From positions 16,461,007-16,525,006 of the forward strand of contig CM056569.1 in assembly GCA_029721515.1 (NCBI GenBank): a stretch of DNA of 64,000 bases, given 5' to 3'. The stretch is from Synanceia verrucosa (taxonomy: Eukaryota; Chordata; Actinopteri; Perciformes; Synanceiidae). Below the pieces are notes generated by a model, which worked only from the letters and a program-made list of their open reading frames with translations, ran no database searches and had not been told where the DNA came from. The translations under genes and the position numbers were made by a program. Positions 57,804 to 64,000 of the stretch are shown piece after piece (position 1 is the first letter of the stretch; every line of letters begins with the position of its first letter).

Positions 57804-58330
57804 GGACATGCTATAATGTGGCTTTTTAACACTTTATCCAACATATTATACCATAGAATCATTCAGCACACCATAATAAGGCTTTCTGATGGCATTTATT
57901 GACATTTTATGACATTTTTTTTATATGTTTTTCAACATACTATAGTATGACTTTAAATTTGGGGCATGCGATAATATGACTTTTTAACACTTTTCCCTCA
58001 ACACATTTTGCCAAAGAATCATTCACCACACTATAATAAGGCTGTGCCATTTTTTACAACATGATTAATTTTTTTTTTACTTTTTTTTGACACACTACAG
58101 TATGACTTTTTTTTAATTTGGGACATGCTATAATATGGAGTTTTTTCCAACATAATTTACCACAGAATCACTCAACATATATTTTGGTTTTTCAGATTAC
58201 ATTTTACAACATGATTTTTTTTTTACATTTTGGACATACTATAATATGGATTTTTTTTTTTAACAACTTCATTCAACATACTTTAATTCAGCTTTTTGAT
58301 GACTCTTTTGACACACAATTCTACAAAACT
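57804..58330. repeat. Degenerate ~158-bp tandem repeat
   Basis: GGACATGCTATAATRTG-type starts occur at 57804, 57962, 58121 and 58232, giving spacings of 158, 159 and 111 (last unit shortened). Units share AGAATCATTCA(G/C)CACAC and TACTATAGTATGACTTT, and the latter contains a palindrome (CATACTATAGTATG). T-rich throughout. Confidence 0.7.
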
Positions 58331-58609
58331 TATTAAACAACTTATTATTCTATGCCTCCATTCAACACAATATAGTTTTAATACTATTCTATTATTTTTT
58401 TATAGCATAACATTTTTCTACATACTATGTAATACTATCACTACTCTGCCTATTCTATTTTCTCTTTTTGACATGCTGTAGTATGACTTTTACACCTTGT
58501 ATTAACATACAATACAAGGACATTTGTTCACCTTATTTGGACATATTATACTATTACTTTTATTGGATTATTATTCCATCATACTTTACTCTTTACTTTC
58601 TGAATTCTG

Positions 58610-58830
58610 ACCATCTACCATGTGAATGTTCTGCTGAAATGGAGACTGGTCAGACCAGACAACATTTCTCCATCTTCTCTTGTCCAGTTGTGGTGATCCT
58701 GTGTGAACTGTAGCCTCAGTTTGCTGTTCTTAGCTAACAGCAGTGGCTCCAGGTGTGCTCTTCTGCTGCTCTAGTCCATCGTCTTCAACGCTCCAGTGTT
58801 GTCCTTCACTGATGATATTCTGCATTCACT
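58610..58830 (-). mobile_element. Tc1-like transposase relic (family T4)
   Basis: On the minus strand, LLLAKNSKLRLQFTQDHHNWT then, after a frameshift, VWSDQSPFQQN: the RKARL.FA..H..W...DW..V..SDES block of Tc1 transposases around the first catalytic Asp. Stops and frameshifts are present and only about 70 codons survive. Confidence 0.7.
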
Positions 58831-58884
58831 GGTTTGAGGCATCAATAACAGCACAGGACACTGAACAATGTATAAAAAGGACAT

Positions 58885-61800
58885 TATTTATTTACAAATA
58901 GATATTTTTGCAGAGTGACTCTACAGTTTCTGTAAAAGATTGTCATTCTAAAACACGGATCTGTCGTCTCTAACTTGAATTGCACAACAAGTGTGACACA
59001 GTGAGCATAAAATACATGCACATATCTGTACACGCTGTCACCAAAATAGATCTGATTACAAAATATAGAGCTCAATATAAATATCTGTGGAGTTCTGTTT
59101 CAGCAGCTCACTCACGATTCGTGTTTCACAAGTTTCTGAAAATGCACGTCTGAAATATTCCTCGTCTTGGTGTCGTGTATTAAAATAAGGGAGCCGTTAA
59201 AGCTCCACAAAAATAGACTCTGCAGTCTGTGTCGACGCTGCTCGCTGCATATTAATACAGGTTCACTGTCTCCAGCAGCAAATACTGATGTGTTGTTGCT
59301 GGCCGAGGACAGCGTTGGTGTTTCTTTTCTGTGTCTGAGGTGAAGACGGTGACAGAAAACTGAAGAGCTCCAGAAGAGACGTTAGAAAGAAACTGAAAGC
59401 CTCTTTTACAGAGAAATATGAAGATATTTGGAGGAGGTGAGCAAAGGACTCACTGGATAAAACATGAAGTAGAGGGGACAGTGGGCAGACCTGGTGAATT
59501 ATAATATAATAACAACAAAAAATATTTTTCTCCTATTCCAAAAAGGACAATATTCCTACTATACTGTTGACATGGCCAAAAAAAAAGAAATATTCCACTA
59601 TTCCTGTTTAAATGCAGCCGAGCACACTCCCCGACTATGCCTTATCAATAACTTAATAATAATAACGATAATATTTGCAAAACCGTGTGTTTCTGCTTCC
59701 TTGTGTCTTCTATTGTTCAGAAAACGACAATTTTTTTTGTATATTATTATAGCATCATCACATTAAGACATGAGGGATCTGCTGATATTATTCAGGTTTT
59801 ATGCGCATTCTTTGGGCAGGTACATATTCACAGTCTTTTTATTATCTTTTTTTACGGTTGGATTAGTGTGTGTTGAACACAAACTAACCAACAGTTCGCT
59901 GAAATGCACCTCCAAAAGAAAAGTCAACAGGTCTTGTCTGGTAAACTCGATGAAGGACTTGGATATGGGCAGGGTTTTTTTGTGCAGACATCATAACATA
60001 ACAACGTTTTTATGAAGGTGTGTAGTTAAAGGGTTGAAAGATGGAGCACACATGGCTGCGTGTAAATAGGAATATTAACGGACAAATGATTTTCATTAAC
60101 ATGTGAAAACCTAGAAATACATGGCATCAGCATCATTTGAACGTTGCAACAAATACTGTACTGTACTGACGCTGCGTTTGGGAAAACTAAATATGGAATA
60201 CAGACTGAAGGAACTTATTGACACTCAGGAATTAAAAAAAAAAAGAAACCCTCATGTTACAGAAACTCTCCAGTGAAACCCAGACTGGACCTCCAGCTCT
60301 TTAAAATGATCCATTTATGTGTGACTAAAAGTCAGTGGTGGGGCTCTACGTACAGTATATCTATAGAAGAGTAATGGGGTTCCTCCTCTTTATCGGGGTG
60401 TTATTGTGTGTAATTGAAGCTCCAGTGAAAATAAGTTAGAGTGGATTCCAGTGACTGATGACTGCTCCTCTCAGTAAAGAGCTCTGCTGCCCTCTGCTGG
60501 CAGCTTCAGGTAGGTGAAGTTCAACTCTACCTGCCAACGGTCTGTAAACATAACGAATTACCAGCCAAGAATAATTAATATACAAATACAGCCATGTTTC
60601 AAGCTGCTCACTTCCAAACAGTTCCCTCATGTAGGAATTATTGCTGAGGACCAGAGCACCCCTCCTCTTCTTCACAGTATAGCTAATACGTGTTTTTGCC
60701 TTTTTCAGTTGGTTCAGGAGCACTCAAACATGAAACATCAACAACTGTGAGAAACAAATAACATCAGAAATCATCTTCAGCTGCTCCACAGCACCAGACT
60801 AAACTAGACCAGGCTAAATAACACAATCTCAAAGATAAAAAGCCAGTGATGCACCAGGGGGACTTTGGTGTTTTCCAACCTGGACCCAATAATTTCATTC
60901 CTAACAATTCAATTTAAAAAAAAAAAAACATTTTTTTTGTTTCTGACTGAAATATTAAATATAAAAAATACATACATTCAGCTCTGTAGCTCTCTCAGTA
61001 CCACTGCTGTCCTCCTGAATCAAGTCAAAACCACCTTGAGGAGGACAAACAGAGCAGATCAAGTGATGGTCAACAACTTTCTATCATCAGATACTTCTAA
61101 AAACCATGTTAGTGGTATAAATGACAGCGTTAAGCAGCTGTCAGCTGCAGTGGTCTTCCTTAGTACTGACAGATTCTAGGACCTAAAAGTAAAAGATCAA
61201 AACAACGACTAACTTTCAGAATTCACACTAAAAGAAACTCTGTGCAAAGACAAAGGCAGACATTTCAGTCCACACAGAGTCAAAGTCTGGAGTTTAAGTG
61301 TTGGAAAATATGTCCCAATAAATCCCAAAGCTCTGGATTATACTATTATTATATATCTGAATCTGAATAAAGAGACACATTTCTGCCATTCCATGCAGCC
61401 AATGCAAAGAGGTGAATATAGGCCAGTTTGCACCAGGTGACACCAAGGTGTCCACATGTGATGGTGGGTATTTTAGCAACACAGACACTCCTGAGTAACA
61501 CAAAGCCAAAGGCTGCTTTAGGTGCTGTGAACGCATCATTACTCACCATGTTGAAACACCAGATTTTGAGACAGCTGCAGTGTCTCACAGCACATTATGA
61601 ATATGTTTAGTAACCCTACTTACCAGTACAGGATTTAGCTTAGCTGATATTGTGTAATGAGACACTTTAACTCTGTTCATCTGGTCCAGACCTTTACATG
61701 GACTTAAACTGCCGGTTCAGAGTATGATTCAGCCATCCCATCACCACTGAAACATGCAGAGGTATATAATCAACTGTTAACAGAAGATATCCTACAAAAC

Positions 61801-62933
61801 ACTGAGAGCTGCTCTACAGCAGAAATCCAGACTAAATGTGCTGCTTAAAAACAAGCCCATCATATCAAGAACGAGGTGATGTAGATTAAACTCTTGGTGA
61901 ACACTGCCTGTTCTCCAGTGAACAACCATAGAGAGAGAAAAATCCCTACGAGCCTCGACAGGCAACAACAAACAACTTTGACGATTTCCAGACACAAAGT
62001 CATTAAAAGAGTCACTCTGGTTTGTACCAAACCACACCTACACCAGCTTTTTACACCCATCTGAACACAACTAGTACTGCCTAATTTAAAACCACAAAAA
62101 CCTCACCCAAAACCTTACAGTCCAGACCTGTGGGTTAGCAGAACTCAACAGCTCAGGTCTTATCTTCACAGTTTGGGACATCATGTTGGTTAAGACAGCG
62201 AGACTTTATCCAGATGATCTGAACCTCTAGAACCAGCCTGATAATTAATTCAGTTTAACGCCAATATAAATATTTCACTGTTACCAGTTCCTGTAAAACT
62301 TCCGATGCACTGGCTAAAGTTTTATATTTTTGAATATGTACATTTGGATCCACAGCAGTAGCTGAGGTAAGGTAAGGCAGCCACAAAGATGCCGTTCAGT
62401 GTCTTGGCTTAATTAACAGTGCGTACAACTACTACCAGCACAGTAGATCAAAACTGAAGCAGGAAGTAGATGTTTACAACAGACAGGTGGTATTCATTTC
62501 ACTGCTAACACCTGCCTGACCGGACTCTTTGTGATGTCACTGTTCCCAAAGTATCTGCGATGACTTTTACTATTACTGACTGAAACGGCTGCTAAAATGA
62601 TGAAACATAAGAGCAGAGCTGTGACAGAGCAGAGACACCATTTAAAAAGACGAGGCTGGATACCAAAAAGGTGCATAACGATGCTTCATCACAGACTGAT
62701 GAGCTGATCAGCGTGAGAGGATGTGAGGAGGAGCTGTCTCCAGCTGATCGCACTGTATCAGAGCTTCATGTCATGGAAAAGCACCGACATTTAAAGGGGC
62801 TGCAGATTCCCCCACCTCTCTGTGGCAACTCAGTCCACTCAAACTGGACCTGACCTGAACTGTGACTTGGCAAAAGATAAAACCCCCTCAACTGCTTCAC
62901 CAGTGGAAGGAGGCGTGATCAGAGCAGAGTGGA
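58885..62933 (-). other. Unique sequence downstream of rce1, possible 3' UTR
   Basis: No Tc1, SINE or LINE piece was recognised in this 4-kb interval, unlike the rest of the window. It directly follows the rce1 stop codon on the minus strand. Minus-strand AATAAA signals occur near 59840 and 58890. A long 3' UTR would explain the lack of repeats, but this is inference. Small ORFs (95 codons minus at 60436-60723; 104 codons plus at 60865-61179; 60 codons minus at 62494-62676) have no recognised family. Confidence 0.3.
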
Positions 62934-63163
62934 TCAGGAGAGGCAGAGGGAGCTGGGGGAGGAGGCCAGGGTGCACACAGGTGTGGGGAGGCCATAGTAG
63001 GAGGGGTCAGTGAAGGGGAAGAGGCAGAGCACGAAGAGGAGGACCCCCATCAAGTAGGAGGAGAGCACGGTGAGGCGGTGTGGGTGCTCCATCGCTGTGC
63101 TGATCGCTGGAAAGCCCATGTAGTTACAGAAGGAGTGACAGAGCACCGGACCCACCAGGTGAC
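62934..63163 (-). CDS. rce1: rce1 terminal coding exon (CAAX prenyl protease 2)
   Basis: After a TTGCAG acceptor the frame (phase 1) reads GHLVGPVLCHSFCNYMGFP, then a membrane segment (VLSSYLMGVLLFVLCLFPF), TDPSYYG and a short variable tail, with TGA/TAA-type stop at 62934-62936. This is the C-terminus of RCE1, the ER-membrane endoprotease that removes the last three residues of farnesylated or geranylgeranylated CAAX proteins such as Ras. The HSFCN motif holds conserved His and Asn of the ABI/CAAX protease family active site; the other motifs (EE, FxxxH) lie in upstream exons outside the window. About 76 codons, as expected for the last exon. The CDS is partial only because of the window edge. 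Confidence 0.88.
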
Positions 63164-63311
63164 CTGCAACACACAGAGGTTCAGCTGAACCAGCTGCGAC
63201 ACCAGGTTCAGTTTGGTTCTGCACAAATTGTCTGCACTGAGAGCCTAATGAGGGCAGGGCAGCACAAGAACCAAGAGCTACTACTTATCATGTTATATAC
63301 TGTGTGTGTGT
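63164..63311 (-). other. Start of last rce1 intron
   Basis: Intron sequence next to the acceptor. The previous exon was not seen before the window end, so the intron is at least 837 bp and includes the Tc1 relic at 63312-64000. Confidence 0.6.
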
Positions 63312-64000
63312 TATGCCAAAAGTATTCGCTCACCTGCCTTGACTCACATATGAATTTAAGTGACATCCCATTCCTAATCCATAGGGTTCAATATGACGTC
63401 GGTCCACCCTTTGCAGCTATAACAGCTTCAACTCTTCAGGGAAGGCTGTCCACAAGGTTTAGTGTGAGTGTGTTTATGGGAATTTTTGACCGTTCTTCCA
63501 GAAGTGTGTTTGTGAGGTCACACACTGATGTTAGATGAGAAGGCCTGGCTCTCAGTCTCTGCTCTAATTCATCCCAAAGGTGTTCTATCAGGTTGAGGTC
63601 AGGACTCTGTGCAGGCCAGTCAAGTTCATCCACACCAGACTCTGTCATCCATGTCTTTATGGACCTTGCTTTGTCACTGGTGCACAGTCATGTTGGAAGA
63701 GGAAGGGGCCAGCTCCAAACTGTTCCCACAAAGTTGGGAGCATGGAATTGTCCAAAATGTCTTGGTATGCTGAAGCATTCAGAGTTCCTTTCACTGGAAC
63801 TAAGGGGCCAAGCCCAGCTCCTGAAAAACAACCCCACACCATAATCCCCCCTCCACCAAACTTTACACTTGGCACAGTGCAGTCCGACAAGTATCGTTCT
63901 CCTGGCAACCTCCTGTTCTAGAGTCCAGTGGCGGCGTGCTTTACACCACTGCATCCAACGCTTTGCATTGCACTTGGTGATGTATGGCTTGGATGCAGCT
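63312..64000 (-). mobile_element. Tc1-like transposon relic (family T2), copy 2
   Basis: Begins TATGCCAAAAGTATTCGCTC, the terminal inverted repeat kept at this end, and runs off the window. Minus-strand blocks: SPDLNLIEHLWDELEQRLR (third catalytic residue region), VPSVKFGGGGIMVWGCFSG, FLFQHDCAPV. About 80 bp present in 39090-39900, covering the first catalytic Asp region, is deleted here near 63910 and replaced by TCCTGTTC. Sequence is otherwise very close to the other copy. It lies in the rce1 intron. Confidence 0.88.

Overview
The window looks like teleost fish nuclear DNA. It is AT-rich and gene-poor, and carries several Tc1/mariner families typical of bony fish, tRNA-derived SINEs, L1-like and L2-like LINE remnants, and many short non-autonomous DNA transposons. 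The only recognisable host coding sequence is eukaryotic and intron-containing. No complete gene, tRNA or rRNA gene, CRISPR array or bacterial feature was found.

Host coding sequence lies in two places on the minus strand. (1) 31612-33590 holds a decayed HIPK-like (homeodomain-interacting protein kinase) C-lobe. Its exons still have GT-AG junctions in matching phase, but one exon is split by a Tc1-like transposon (32101-32981). The kinase also carries a frameshift and a substituted catalytic-loop Asn. (2) 62934-63163 is the terminal coding exon of rce1 (CAAX prenyl protease 2). The rest of that gene lies beyond the right edge, and a Tc1 relic sits in its last intron.

Region by region. 1-30 kb is repeat-filled intergenic or intronic DNA: TTAA-flanked MITEs at 311-696, 2803-3243, 10436-11276, 15248-15933 and 20877-21292; a hAT-type MITE with an 8-bp target duplication at 17528-17803; an L1 tail near 14.5 kb and L2-like LINE pieces near 5.4 and 26 kb; and SINEs near 2.6, 6.7, 25 and 27 kb. 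29.6-31.4 kb is a nearly whole Tc1 element with a DD34E transposase (broken N-terminus), sitting at the apex of an older palindrome. 31.6-33.6 kb is the kinase pseudogene. 34-46 kb is intergenic, with a Tc1 relic (39.1-39.9), an A-rich minisatellite (41.1-41.5), an L1 tail (43.3-43.8) and a hAT-like MITE (45.2-45.7). 46861-47700 is a 24-copy, 35-bp minisatellite with no length variation. 49-56 kb holds SINEs, a Tc1 deletion derivative, an 874-bp head-to-head MITE pair (52366-53239) and two abutting TTAA MITEs (55226-56053). 57.8-58.3 kb is a 158-bp tandem repeat. 58.9-62.9 kb is largely unique sequence downstream of rce1, possibly its 3' UTR.

The most interesting signals are structural: the transposon inside a kinase exon; the Tc1 at a palindrome apex; a natural empty site at 45.95 kb that proves the MITE insertion at 2803-3243; the inverted MITE pair at 52.4-53.2 kb; and a GC-rich internal block carried by one MITE copy but not its sibling.
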